A stretch of 64,000 nt of DNA from Fulvivirga ligni. GTDB lineage: Bacteria > Bacteroidota > Bacteroidia > Cytophagales > Cyclobacteriaceae. The stretch's first letter is position 1, and the number at the start of each line of letters is the position of its first letter. The notes under the pieces were generated by a model. It was given only the letters and a program-made list of their open reading frames with translations. It did no database searches and was not told where the DNA came from. Below, piece after piece: positions 7,832-16,453 of this stretch. The stretch lies in NCBI RefSeq assembly GCF_021389935.1, contig NZ_CP089979.1, positions 1,283,001 to 1,347,000 on the forward strand, given 5' to 3'. Both the position numbers and the translations under genes were made by a program.

Positions 7832-10062
7832 GCCTTCACAGAATTTTTCTTAAACACTTTAATGAATCTGCTGGTGGTATTCACCATGTTTTTGGTTTCA
7901 AGTAAGATGTTGAAGTATAAGGTGCTGGTTCTTTTACTCTGACCCTTTTTCCTCACATCTTTAATTTGAACTTCCATGAGATTTAGAATTTCATCTAAGG
8001 TTTCCCTTTTCATTGAAATGAGTTTATTCATCTTCTGGCTATCGCTGTGATGAATGACTGCAATGGCCTGATTCATAAATTCGGTGAACTTAATGGTCAA
8101 GGATTCAAGGCCTTTCATCTGCTTTTTCCGCAGTGGAGAGTGCATGTTCTTTACATGATCCAAACTTTCAGTAATAATGAATTTAATGGATTCATTCAGG
8201 TCTTGCTCTAATTCATAAATAGATAAATAAACCTTACTGGTAATGGCCTCGTCTTCATCCATCCTGTTAATGAATTTGATAAGATTAGATTTAAATTTCT
8301 CACTCTTATCAATGAGTTCATCTAACTCCTCAATGGATTTTTTCAGAGGCTTTTTCTTTTCTTTCAGCAGGCCTTCCATTGATTTTTGAAAGAGCTGATT
8401 GGCGATGGCCAAATTCTCCCTGGTTCTATTATTAATTTCTATAAGTGCCTTATTTACAGGGATAAGAGAGGTCTGCGCCATAAGCTTATCGGCCAGCGTT
8501 TTCTTCCTCTCTTTTGCCTTGTGGTAAGTGAAGCTTCTGAAAATAGTGATGCCGGCGATCACCACTATTACTGCTACCATTGAAAGACCGAATTGGTAAA
8601 TTACAAAAGCGAAAATACCGGAAATGGTGAAGGCAATTAGCGCAGTGCCTAACCAGCCAAGGATTACATTAATTACCCCAGACACCCTGTAAACTGCACT
8701 GTCTCTGCCCCAGGCTCTATCAGATAGTGATGAACCCATAGCCACCATAAAAGAAACATAGGTGGTGGATAGCGGTAATTTTAAAGATGTGGCAAATGCT
8801 ATTAGAACACTGGCAATAGTAAGATTTACAGAAGCTCTAACCAGGTCAAAGGCAGGGGCGTCATCCTCACTTATAGTTACTTCGTTTTTAAAGTTTTGCT
8901 CTATCTGTACTAATGCTCGTTTTGGTATTATGCTCATAAGACCTCTTCCTATACCTCGAGCCCCGATAACAAGACCTCTGGATACGGCATTAGCCTTAAA
9001 TCTTTCTGTACCTGAATCCTGACGGCCAAGATTTACCTCGGTTTCAGTAACTGATTTTGCCTTTTTAGAAAACCATAAAGTGAGCACCATAATAGTGCCT
9101 GCAATTAATAATAGATAGGTGTCAGTTTTTACGGGCTTAGTTAGTGATGTCATGAGCAGTTCATCGGGTTGAAGACCAGAGCCCGTCCATTCTTTAAATG
9201 ACTCCAAACCCGCAATTGGCACACCTATAAAGTTAACTAAGTCATTACCTGCGAAAGCCATAGCCAAAGCGAATGTGCCAAACAGAACGACTATTTTTAA
9301 TATGTTTATTTTGAAAATCTCGTGAAGTATATAGAAGATAATGCTCCAGGCCAGGAAAGAGACAATCGATATTTCAAGACTGTTATTTTCGAACCACTGT
9401 ACACTTTCGTCAGACATAAAAGAGCTTCCTTTCACACCTTTTATAATAAGAAAGTAACTCAGTGCCGTTACTGCTAATCCGGCCCAAATGACGCCGATAG
9501 TTTTCATACGCTTCTCATATTGAAAAGTGAAAAGTACACGGCTAATGTATTGTACAATCATCCCCACCGTAAAGGCTACCGCTACAGATAGGAAAATGCT
9601 GGATACAATGGTGACGGCATTATCAAAATTAATATAGGTGTGGAGTATGCTTAGGCCATTATCATTATCAAGGGTCTTGAGAAAAGCCACACAAAAAGCG
9701 GATCCTAAAAGCTCAAACACTATAGATACCGTGGTAGACGTAGGCATCGCAAAAGTGTTAAACAAGTCTAGCAAGATGATGTCCGTGAGCATTACCGCCA
9801 GGAAAATGATCATCACATCAGAGAAGAGAAAATGGTCCGGAAAAAATATACCTTTTCTGGCTACTTCCATAATTCCTGAAGAAAAAGTAGCGCCTAAGAT
9901 TATACCTACGCTGGCTACTATAAGGATTACTTTTCGAGAAGCCACTTTCGAACCAATAGCCGAGTTAAGAAAGTTAACAGCATCATTGCTAACCCCAACT
10001 ACAAGATCACTTATCGCTAATACGAAAAGAAGAATTATGAGTAATAAATATACTTGTTCCAC
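7828..10062 (-). CDS. Inorganic phosphate transporter, PiT family, with PhoU-like C-terminal domain
   Basis: 744 residues starting at GTG (minus strand, 10062-10060). No in-frame ATG lies close upstream. The duplicated PiT signature is present as VGVSNDAVNFLNSAIGSK (about 22-39) and AGNDLVNFIGVP in the middle. About ten membrane helices fill residues 1-510. The last ~230 residues are charged, all-helical and resemble a PhoU domain. It would carry phosphate with H+ or Na+ across the inner membrane. The long PiT-PhoU form is common in Bacteroidota, and the tail may gate the channel (inference). No pst or pho genes adjoin. Confidence 0.88.
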   Translation of the reverse strand: MEQVYLLLIILLFVLAISDLVVGVSNDAVNFLNSAIGSKVASRKVILIVASVGIILGATFSSGIMEVARKGIFFPDHFLFSDVMIIFLAVMLTDIILLDLFNTFAMPTSTTVSIVFELLGSAFCVAFLKTLDNDNGLSILHTYINFDNAVTIVSSIFLSVAVAFTVGMIVQYISRVLFTFQYEKRMKTIGVIWAGLAVTALSYFLIIKGVKGSSFMSDESVQWFENNSLEISIVSFLAWSIIFYILHEIFKINILKIVVLFGTFALAMAFAGNDLVNFIGVPIAGLESFKEWTGSGLQPDELLMTSLTKPVKTDTYLLLIAGTIMVLTLWFSKKAKSVTETEVNLGRQDSGTERFKANAVSRGLVIGARGIGRGLMSIIPKRALVQIEQNFKNEVTISEDDAPAFDLVRASVNLTIASVLIAFATSLKLPLSTTYVSFMVAMGSSLSDRAWGRDSAVYRVSGVINVILGWLGTALIAFTISGIFAFVIYQFGLSMVAVIVVIAGITIFRSFTYHKAKERKKTLADKLMAQTSLIPVNKALIEINNRTRENLAIANQLFQKSMEGLLKEKKKPLKKSIEELDELIDKSEKFKSNLIKFINRMDEDEAITSKVYLSIYELEQDLNESIKFIITESLDHVKNMHSPLRKKQMKGLESLTIKFTEFMNQAIAVIHHSDSQKMNKLISMKRETLDEILNLMEVQIKDVRKKGQSKRTSTLYFNILLETKNMVNTTSRFIKVFKKNSVKA

Positions 10063-10194
10063 ACTTTTATGTTTTGCATTACGAGCTAAATAACAAGAAA
10101 ATAAGCGTTTTGTAATCTTCAGTTAGGAAGCTTAACAATTAATTAATGTAATACGGAGCCGTTTGTTAAAGAAAATCTGACTTTAAAAAATCCA

Positions 10195-10352
10195 GTGGCC
10201 AAAGAGGTGTCGTATATAAGCCAAGTATATTGGTTGATGAAGCTAGTTCACACGACACGATTTGAAGTTGGCATGTCTTGCGTTGGTTGTCTTGTGACTG
10301 TTAAATTAGTTTCAGGTTTCGAGAGTCCCGGTTCATAGCCGGGACTTTTTTT
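10195..10352 (+). ncRNA. Candidate free-standing structured small RNA
   Basis: A 288-base gap between two leftward genes contains a strong rightward intrinsic terminator (10324-10352) with no rightward protein gene to terminate, so an untranslated rightward transcript is implied. Upstream structure: 10207-10213 pairs perfectly with 10252-10258 (GTGTCGT/ACGACAC) and encloses a hairpin 10219-10224/10230-10235. A competing helix pairs 10248-10257 with 10288-10297 (9 of 10 pairs), and the two folds exclude each other. No ORF, tRNA, SRP or tmRNA signature is visible. The 5' end is a guess because no good promoter could be assigned. Confidence 0.5.
10324..10352 (+). terminator. Strong rightward intrinsic terminator with no upstream ORF
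   Basis: AGTCCCGG (10324-10331) pairs with CCGGGACT (10339-10346) around TTCATAG, followed by seven consecutive T. Read leftward it has no T-run, so it is not a normal terminator for the hydrolase gene that ends at 10351. It is the main evidence for the small-RNA call. Confidence 0.75.
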
Positions 10353-10977
10353 ATATGTGTTCGTTAATGATAGAAGTCACTTTATCGGCTTGGGCTAATA
10401 TCATAAAGTGAGTTCCCTCATCAATTTTTATAGCTTTATCATGACACGGTATGAGCCTGTCATTAGTGCCATGAACACATAAGCATGGCACCTCTTCTAT
10501 ATTCTCCCAGCACATGATCTGCTTTATAGCCCATTTAAGAAAGAGAGGATCCGTGTTTTGCACAAAATCTTCCAATAGCTTTTTGCTCTCCTCATCTTCT
10601 ACACCAAAAAACCAATTTGAAATGAATGGCGGAGGTGTAAGTTTAGAAGGAGGTATAGCTCTTATGAAACCTGTTCTTCCCATAAACCTCATTCCGGCTG
10701 GCACCTCAGCCTTAGTAGGCGCTGAGGATATCAAGATAGTTTTTAAAGGCTTTTTAATCTTGGCAATCTCAATTGCCACTATTCCTCCGAATGATAATCC
10801 CATGAGCATGAATTCTTCAGAAGAATCAATCTCTTCGGCCATTCTGTTGGCATAATTTGAGAGGCTTTCATCTCTCTCAGGAGACTTCCAGCTAATATGT
10901 TTTAAAGGATGTTTTAATTTCAGTTTTGCGAAGGCTCTTTCATCTGCCCCTAATCCGCTGATGGCGTAAATTATCAT
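10351..10977 (-). CDS. Alpha/beta hydrolase, substrate unknown
   Basis: 208 residues with a minimal alpha/beta-hydrolase core. Nucleophile elbow GLSFGG with Ser62, acid Asp173 (HGTNDRLIP) and base His190 (EGTHFMIL) give a complete triad. There is no signal peptide, so it is cytoplasmic. The oxyanion-side N-terminus starts directly with the first strand (IIYAISGLGADERAF). The family covers many esterases and thioesterases, and nothing here identifies the substrate. It is monocistronic, with the next gene divergent. Confidence 0.75.
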   Translation of the reverse strand: MIIYAISGLGADERAFAKLKLKHPLKHISWKSPERDESLSNYANRMAEEIDSSEEFMLMGLSFGGIVAIEIAKIKKPLKTILISSAPTKAEVPAGMRFMGRTGFIRAIPPSKLTPPPFISNWFFGVEDEESKKLLEDFVQNTDPLFLKWAIKQIMCWENIEEVPCLCVHGTNDRLIPCHDKAIKIDEGTHFMILAQADKVTSIINEHI

Positions 10978-11143
10978 TTTGATATTCAGGTCTCTACAAA
11001 TAAAATCTTCTATATATAATTCTAAAGATGAGTGATAGTTTAGAATTTAAAAAATAACAGTTACTAATTGCCTAGAACTTACATCTATTCATTACTAAGC
11101 TATATTTTTTAATATATTTACTAAAGCCAATTTTTTTAAGGTG

Positions 11144-14100
11144 ATGAAGAGAGCGCTATTTTTATCCTTACTAATTATTACTTTCAGTTATAACCTGTTT
11201 GCCCAAGATCAGGACCCCTTGGAAGCTGCCTATGAAAAGGCCAATGCAAAGCTTAAATCAGAAGATTACCGAGGTGCAGCACTAGACTTTTCTCAACTCA
11301 TTAACTCAAAGTTTAAAAACGATGAGGTGCTGGTGAAAAGGGGTGTAGCTTACTACCATTTAAAAGATTATGCTAAAGCTAGTCAAGACTTTGATGAGGC
11401 TGTAAAAGCAAGAGTAAATACTGCAGAGCTGTTGGGATACAGAGGGCTAACAAAATATGAGCTTAAAGACTACCAAACAGCCGCTGATAATTTAGAAAAA
11501 GCCATTGGCCAAGGGTTCAATTCGCCAGAGGGAGCCTATTATTTGGGTAATGCCAAATTCAGATTGGAAAGCTTTCAAGATGCAATAAAATATTATGATA
11601 TGGCGGTGAATAAGGGTTATTCAGATGCCACTATTTTCAATAACAGGGGTAAAGCTCACGCCAATCTGAAAAATTACGATAAGGCTCTGGCTGATTTTAA
11701 TAAAGCGCTTAGTGTAGATGCTAATTATGATAAGGCTTTAGAAAATAGGGCGGAGGCTAATTTCGAGCTGAAAAAATGGGACGCTGCGGCTCAGGATTAT
11801 GAGCAACTTATTAAGAGTGGTCAGGTTACTGACGAGAATTTTGCCAGAAAAGGTATAGCTCTATATGAGTCTGGGAAAACTGATGAGGCTGCTAAGGCTT
11901 TAGAAAGTGCAGTACAGCGAGGAAGTAAGAGACCGGAGTTGAGAGCTTATCTTGGAGAAATTTTTCTTCAGCAAAAAGATTATAAAAAGGCGGCTCTATA
12001 CTTTGAGCAAGCCACTAAAGATCAGGATACCAAAGAAAATTTTGCCAAGCTAGGTGAGGCTTATTATTACAGTAAGAACTATTCTGCTGCAGATCAGGCG
12101 CTATCTCAATCTATTAACAAAGGCGGAAATAATGTTGATGTTTATCTTTTTAGAGGTCTATCCAGAAATGAGCTTAAAAAAGAAGAGGCACTTTTAGATC
12201 TAAAGCTTGCCGTTGATAAAGGAGCCAAGAATTATGAAGCTTTCAAGGTATTGGGAGATTTACAATTCAAAAAAGAGGAGTATCACAGAGCGGTAGAAAA
12301 TTATAATAATGCCCTTGCTATGGATGCTTCAGATCCTGTAGTGTTTAATAACAGAGGAAAAGCCAAATATTTACTAGATGATCCTAAAGGAGCTTTAGCA
12401 GATTATGATAAAGCACTTTCATTAAAGGCTGACTACAACAAGGCACTTGAGAATAGAGCGGTGGTTAGATTTCAAATGAAAGATTGGAAAGGTGCTAAGG
12501 CAGATTATATGGCTTTGAAAAATGGTGGTGGTTCAGATGCGGAGCTTTATAAAAACTTAGGTATTGCTGAGTTTAATCTTCAGGAATATGAGGCCGCAGC
12601 TGCAGACCTAAAATCAGGCATACAAAGAGGAGCTACCGGATCGGAAATAAACTACCCTTACGGAGTCTCGCTTTATAAGACTGGAGATAATAAGCAGGCC
12701 TTCACTTATCTGTCTAATGCCGAAAAAGAAGGAGTGTCAGATCCTGCCATGTATGAGATGCTTGGTATTTCTGCTTATGAATCTAAAAATGCTGGGGCAG
12801 AGGGTTTTTTAAGCAAGGCGATTGATGGTGGTGCAAAAAGCAAGCAGGTATTTCATTACCGTGGAATGCTGCGCTACTCCTCCGGAAACGTAGATGGCGC
12901 ACTTGAAGATTTTAAGAAAGTAGAATTATTGGGAGCTGCTGACTATGATGTGTATAAGACGATTGGAGGAATCTATTATGCCAAACAAGATTATAAGAAT
13001 GCCATTGCCTATTATAATAAGGCCGTAAATCTAAAATCTGATGATCCTGCTATATTCAATAATCTTGGGCAGGCGAAGATGAGCATGAAGGATTACAATG
13101 GAGCAATTACCGATTTTGACAAGGCCTTACAACTAAAGCCGGATCTAGGTAAAGCACTTCTAAGTAGAGGAGTCGCTAATTTTGAATTGAAAAATTATGA
13201 AAAGGCCATCGCCGATCTCTCTAAAGCCAAAGAGGCGAGTGGATCAGGCAAAGAGGTAAACAAGATGTTGGCCCTGGCTTATTATAAAACTGGTAATACT
13301 GAGGAAGCTAAAAAATACCTTGAAGCTGCAATAAAAGACGGAGCAAAGAGTGGTGAGCTATATCTGTATGCCGGTTTAATTAATTATGATCAGAAAGAGT
13401 ATAAAAAAGCCGCATCGTACCTGGATGAGGCTGAGAAGCTGGGAGAAAAATCAGCAGACATTTACCAAAAGAGAGGTGGGGCTAAATTTTACCTTAAGGA
13501 TTACATTGGGGCGATTAAGGATTTAAGAGAGGCTGAAAAGGTTACTCCAAATAACGTTACTGTAGCCTCTCAATTAGGATTAGCATACTATGAGCAAAAG
13601 CAATATGAAGATGCTGCGGCTTCATTGAAAAAGGCAGTCAGTTTAGGAGCTAAAGATCAGGAGGTGTTTTATAATTTAGGAAATGCTCAGTTCAGAATGG
13701 AAGCTCATAAAGAGGCTGTCCAGAGTTATGATCAGGCGATAGCAGCAGGAATGTCTGACGAAGTTATATATAATAACCGAGGCAAAGCAAAGCTATTGCT
13801 AGGTGAAACTAAATCAGCTATAGCAGATTTTGACAAGGCTCTTGGAATCAAATCAGATTATAATGTGGCTTTGCGAAATCGAGGGGCAGCTAAGTATGAG
13901 TTAAAGGACTACGCTGGAGCCGAGGCCGATCTCAATAAAATCATTGCTAGCGGTGAAGGAGGCAGAGAAGAGTACCTTTATTTAGGTGTATCAAAATATG
14001 AAACTGGAAAGTTAGATGATGCTCTCTCTTATCTTGAAAAAGCCAAGTCTTTCGGAGCTGATGATAAGTTACTTTATTATGGGTTAGGAAATATTTATTA

Positions 14101-15325
14101 CTCACAGGAGAATTACGAAGAAGCTATTTCGAATTTGAGTAAAGCCATAGAAAAAGGGATTGACAAACCTGAGGTTTATGCTAATAGAGGTAAATCTCAT
14201 TATGCTCTAAATAATTTTGTTAGTGCTATTCCTGATTTAAAATTAGTAGTAGATAAAGGGGCAGCAGATGCTGAGATTTTCAGACAGTTGGGTGCTGCCT
14301 ATTATGAGCAAAATAACTTTGAGGAAGCACTTTCTGCTTTGAATAAGGCTATAGAAAAAGATCCTGCCAAGGGTGAAACTTATTATAATAGAGGTAATAC
14401 TAAATTCAGGTTGAAAGACTATGATAGCGCCATCAAGGATTATGATCTAGCAGAACAGAAAGGCTACAGAGACCCTATCTTGAGTAATAATAAAGGGAAA
14501 GCCTATGCAATGGCTGATAATGTGGAGAAGGCCATTGAAAGTTATTCTGAAGCTATAGAGCAGAACGGTGATTATGCTAAGGCTATAGAAAATAGAGGTA
14601 AGTTATACTATCAAACCAAACAATATGATTTGGCCTTAAATGACCTGGGTACTGTGCTTGATATGCAGGATGAGTCAGATGGTGAAATAGTATATTTTAT
14701 TGCAGATTCATACTATCAGAAGGAAGAATACAGAAAGGCACTGTCATTTTTCGATCAGGCCATTGAGGCGGGAAATAAATCTGGTGACACGTATTATCAC
14801 AGAGCTCGAGCCTTGATAGAAACAGAAAACTATGAAGATGCTATCACTGATTTGCAAGCCGCAATTAACGCCGGCTTAAAAAGCGCAGATGTATATATGG
14901 ACCGAGCCAGAGCTAATTTATTTCTGGGAAATATGAGAGCTGCCATGTCTGATCTTAACGATGTTATTGCAAAAGATCCTGAGAATGCAGATGCCTATTA
15001 TAACAGGGCTTATCTAAAAGAAGAAAATGAAGATTATGAGGCTGCTATTCTGGATTATAATAAAGTGATCCAGCTTAATCCTGATGATGCCGCTGCTCAC
15101 TATAACCTCGCGAATGCAAAGGTATCTGCTAATAAAGTGGGTGCCGCCTTAGAAGCTATTCAGAAAGCCATTCAATTAGATGATTCAAATGCTTCATATT
15201 ATAAAGTACAAGGAAACATTTTCTACCAGCTAGAAGAAGAGGACAAAGCGTGTGAAAGCTGGAACAAGTCTAAAGAACTGGGAGATACAAAAGCATCATA
15301 TTTCATTAAACAATATTGTAATTAA
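11144..15325 (+). CDS. Giant exported TPR-repeat protein with a seven-TPR super-repeat
   Basis: 1393 residues from the ATG at 11144 (a GTG one codon upstream is also open). A signal peptide ends at LFAQDQ, so it is exported. The rest is almost entirely tetratricopeptide repeats of about 34 residues (pattern Y..AI.D..KAL). A longer period is obvious: blocks reading NNRGKA...A..D..KAL...YDKALENR recur at base positions 11636, 12344, 13055, 13769 and 14483, that is every 236-238 residues, or seven TPRs. TPR solenoids are scaffolds for protein contacts, so a periplasmic or outer-membrane scaffold is likely (inference). No catalytic domain or T9SS sorting domain is seen. It is transcribed alone. 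Confidence 0.85.
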   Translation: MKRALFLSLLIITFSYNLFAQDQDPLEAAYEKANAKLKSEDYRGAALDFSQLINSKFKNDEVLVKRGVAYYHLKDYAKASQDFDEAVKARVNTAELLGYRGLTKYELKDYQTAADNLEKAIGQGFNSPEGAYYLGNAKFRLESFQDAIKYYDMAVNKGYSDATIFNNRGKAHANLKNYDKALADFNKALSVDANYDKALENRAEANFELKKWDAAAQDYEQLIKSGQVTDENFARKGIALYESGKTDEAAKALESAVQRGSKRPELRAYLGEIFLQQKDYKKAALYFEQATKDQDTKENFAKLGEAYYYSKNYSAADQALSQSINKGGNNVDVYLFRGLSRNELKKEEALLDLKLAVDKGAKNYEAFKVLGDLQFKKEEYHRAVENYNNALAMDASDPVVFNNRGKAKYLLDDPKGALADYDKALSLKADYNKALENRAVVRFQMKDWKGAKADYMALKNGGGSDAELYKNLGIAEFNLQEYEAAAADLKSGIQRGATGSEINYPYGVSLYKTGDNKQAFTYLSNAEKEGVSDPAMYEMLGISAYESKNAGAEGFLSKAIDGGAKSKQVFHYRGMLRYSSGNVDGALEDFKKVELLGAADYDVYKTIGGIYYAKQDYKNAIAYYNKAVNLKSDDPAIFNNLGQAKMSMKDYNGAITDFDKALQLKPDLGKALLSRGVANFELKNYEKAIADLSKAKEASGSGKEVNKMLALAYYKTGNTEEAKKYLEAAIKDGAKSGELYLYAGLINYDQKEYKKAASYLDEAEKLGEKSADIYQKRGGAKFYLKDYIGAIKDLREAEKVTPNNVTVASQLGLAYYEQKQYEDAAASLKKAVSLGAKDQEVFYNLGNAQFRMEAHKEAVQSYDQAIAAGMSDEVIYNNRGKAKLLLGETKSAIADFDKALGIKSDYNVALRNRGAAKYELKDYAGAEADLNKIIASGEGGREEYLYLGVSKYETGKLDDALSYLEKAKSFGADDKLLYYGLGNIYYSQENYEEAISNLSKAIEKGIDKPEVYANRGKSHYALNNFVSAIPDLKLVVDKGAADAEIFRQLGAAYYEQNNFEEALSALNKAIEKDPAKGETYYNRGNTKFRLKDYDSAIKDYDLAEQKGYRDPILSNNKGKAYAMADNVEKAIESYSEAIEQNGDYAKAIENRGKLYYQTKQYDLALNDLGTVLDMQDESDGEIVYFIADSYYQKEEYRKALSFFDQAIEAGNKSGDTYYHRARALIETENYEDAITDLQAAINAGLKSADVYMDRARANLFLGNMRAAMSDLNDVIAKDPENADAYYNRAYLKEENEDYEAAILDYNKVIQLNPDDAAAHYNLANAKVSANKVGAALEAIQKAIQLDDSNASYYKVQGNIFYQLEEEDKACESWNKSKELGDTKASYFIKQYCN

Positions 15326-15398
15326 ATAAGATTCTGAATATGTAAGATTACCTGTTGGTCACCGTTTGTATATATAATTAGGAAAAGAGGGAGGGAAT

Positions 15399-15881
15399 AT
15401 GAACGTATTATATATTATTTCGGTATTACTATTAGCAGTTCCTACTAAAGAGGTTGAGCTGTCAGCTAAGGTAATTAATGTGATAGACGGAAATACCTTA
15501 GAGGTACTTACAGAGGAGGAGGAAACGGTAAAAATTTTACTAAGTGATGTTGATTGCCCTGAGAATGGGCAGCTTTTTTATGATGAAGCCACATCATTTA
15601 CCAAAAAGACAGCCTTGAAGAAGAAAGTGACTGTTCAGATGAAGGGTAAGGATCGCTGGGGTAATAAGTTGGCCGTAGTCATCCTTAAGAATGGAGAATC
15701 ATTAAATCATAAGCTTGTAGAAGAAGGGTTAGGATGGGCTTATAAGTCTGAAGATAGCAAGCTGAATGGTCTTGAAAATAAGGCCAAACAAAATAAAATT
15801 GGTCTATGGAGTCAGGAAGAAACAGAAGCTCCATGGATTTATAGAAGGAAGCAAACTATGCTTCAGGCCAAAGGACGCTAA
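15399..15881 (+). CDS. Staphylococcal-nuclease-fold protein with altered active site
   Basis: 160 residues with the SNase/thermonuclease fold: strands around AKVINVIDGNTLEV (24-36), ILLSDVDCPE (46-55), DRWGNKLAVVI (85-95), then LVEEGLGWAY and KAKQNKIGLW. Aligned to nuclease A, Asp19, Asp40 and Glu43 are kept (Asp30, Asp52, Glu55). Ca-ligand Asp21 is Asn32, and the phosphate-binding arginines 35 and 87 are Leu47 and Asn89. Catalysis is therefore doubtful. A hydrophobic N-terminus (1-14) suggests export. The start is preceded by a purine-rich GGGAGGG, unusual here. It follows the TPR gene by 73 bases, possibly in one unit. Confidence 0.75.
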   Translation: MNVLYIISVLLLAVPTKEVELSAKVINVIDGNTLEVLTEEEETVKILLSDVDCPENGQLFYDEATSFTKKTALKKKVTVQMKGKDRWGNKLAVVILKNGESLNHKLVEEGLGWAYKSEDSKLNGLENKAKQNKIGLWSQEETEAPWIYRRKQTMLQAKGR

Positions 15882-15893
15882 ACAATAATTTAA

Positions 15894-15923
15894 GAGTAAT
15901 CTAGTTATTAAGGTAGATTACTC
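15894..15923. repeat. 30-base perfect inverted repeat before a small secreted-protein gene
   Basis: GAGTAATCTA (15894-15903) and TAGATTACTC (15914-15923) are exact inverses around a 10-base spacer. There is no T-run after it on either strand, so it is not an ordinary terminator. It ends 11 bases before the ATG at 15935 and may be a translation-controlling hairpin or an operator. Confidence 0.5.
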
Positions 15924-15934
15924 AAATACTTCAT

Positions 15935-16339
15935 ATGATCAGGTTCGTTTTTATATTCACTTTTCTACTGTTCGCCGCCACCATTTCAGTGTCGGCTCAG
16001 ACTAAAAAACAGCCTGCCAATCAGAATAATTCTGGCAACTCGTTTCAGCCATATGCTGAAACACCTGTCGCCAATAGTGCTACTCAGAAAAAGTCTTCCA
16101 AAAAGAAAAATACTAAAAGTAAGAAATCATTTGCTTCATGGTTTAAGAAGGATCTTAACAATAAAAAGCAGGAGTTTTATGATCTTATGGAAGCTAATGC
16201 CAAGCGAGATCGTAAGATGGCTAGAAAAATGTTAAAACCTCAATATTCTGACCCAACCTATTTCGGTCATAAGAAGAAGCCCAAAAAGCGTAAGCCCGGA
16301 AAACGCAAGTTCTGCAAGGAATGTGGCATAGTTCACTAA
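15935..16339 (+). CDS. Small, very basic secreted protein of unknown function
   Basis: 134 residues. The signal peptide (1-22) ends VSAQ. Then come a Gln/Asn/Ser/Lys-rich low-complexity stretch (23-65) and a Lys/Arg-rich tail that closes with KRKFCKECGIVH, containing a CxxC pair. The predicted charge is strongly positive. The family is not recognised. The CxxC could bind metal or form a disulfide. A perfect inverted repeat sits just before the start codon. Real translation is supported by the signal peptide and the clean start, but no homolog is known to me. Confidence 0.65.
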   Translation: MIRFVFIFTFLLFAATISVSAQTKKQPANQNNSGNSFQPYAETPVANSATQKKSSKKKNTKSKKSFASWFKKDLNNKKQEFYDLMEANAKRDRKMARKMLKPQYSDPTYFGHKKKPKKRKPGKRKFCKECGIVH

Positions 16340-16441
16340 GCCAGTGTATTAATTCCTATTTAAAACAGTTAGTCAATTTTGAAGGTTGTATAAACGTATC
16401 CAGTATTCAATGAGATACTAGGTTGAATATGCGTTAACTTT

Positions 16442-16449
16442 TAATTTTG
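16442..16449 (+). promoter_or_regulatory. Candidate -7 box for deoC
   Basis: TAATTTTG matches TAnnTTTG only 4 bases before the ATG at 16454. A TTG at 16423-16425 lies upstream, 16 bases away, shorter than normal. If this is the promoter, the transcript would be nearly leaderless. Confidence 0.35.
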
Positions 16450-16453
16450 ACCC

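Noticed and set aside
10324-10352. Terminator of the leftward hydrolase gene
   Set aside because: Read leftward, the stem has its A-run before it and no T-run after it; only the rightward reading forms an intrinsic terminator.
11144-15325. Internal repeats as a sign of assembly error
   Set aside because: The units differ at many positions and keep the frame throughout, so they are genuine diverged repeats.
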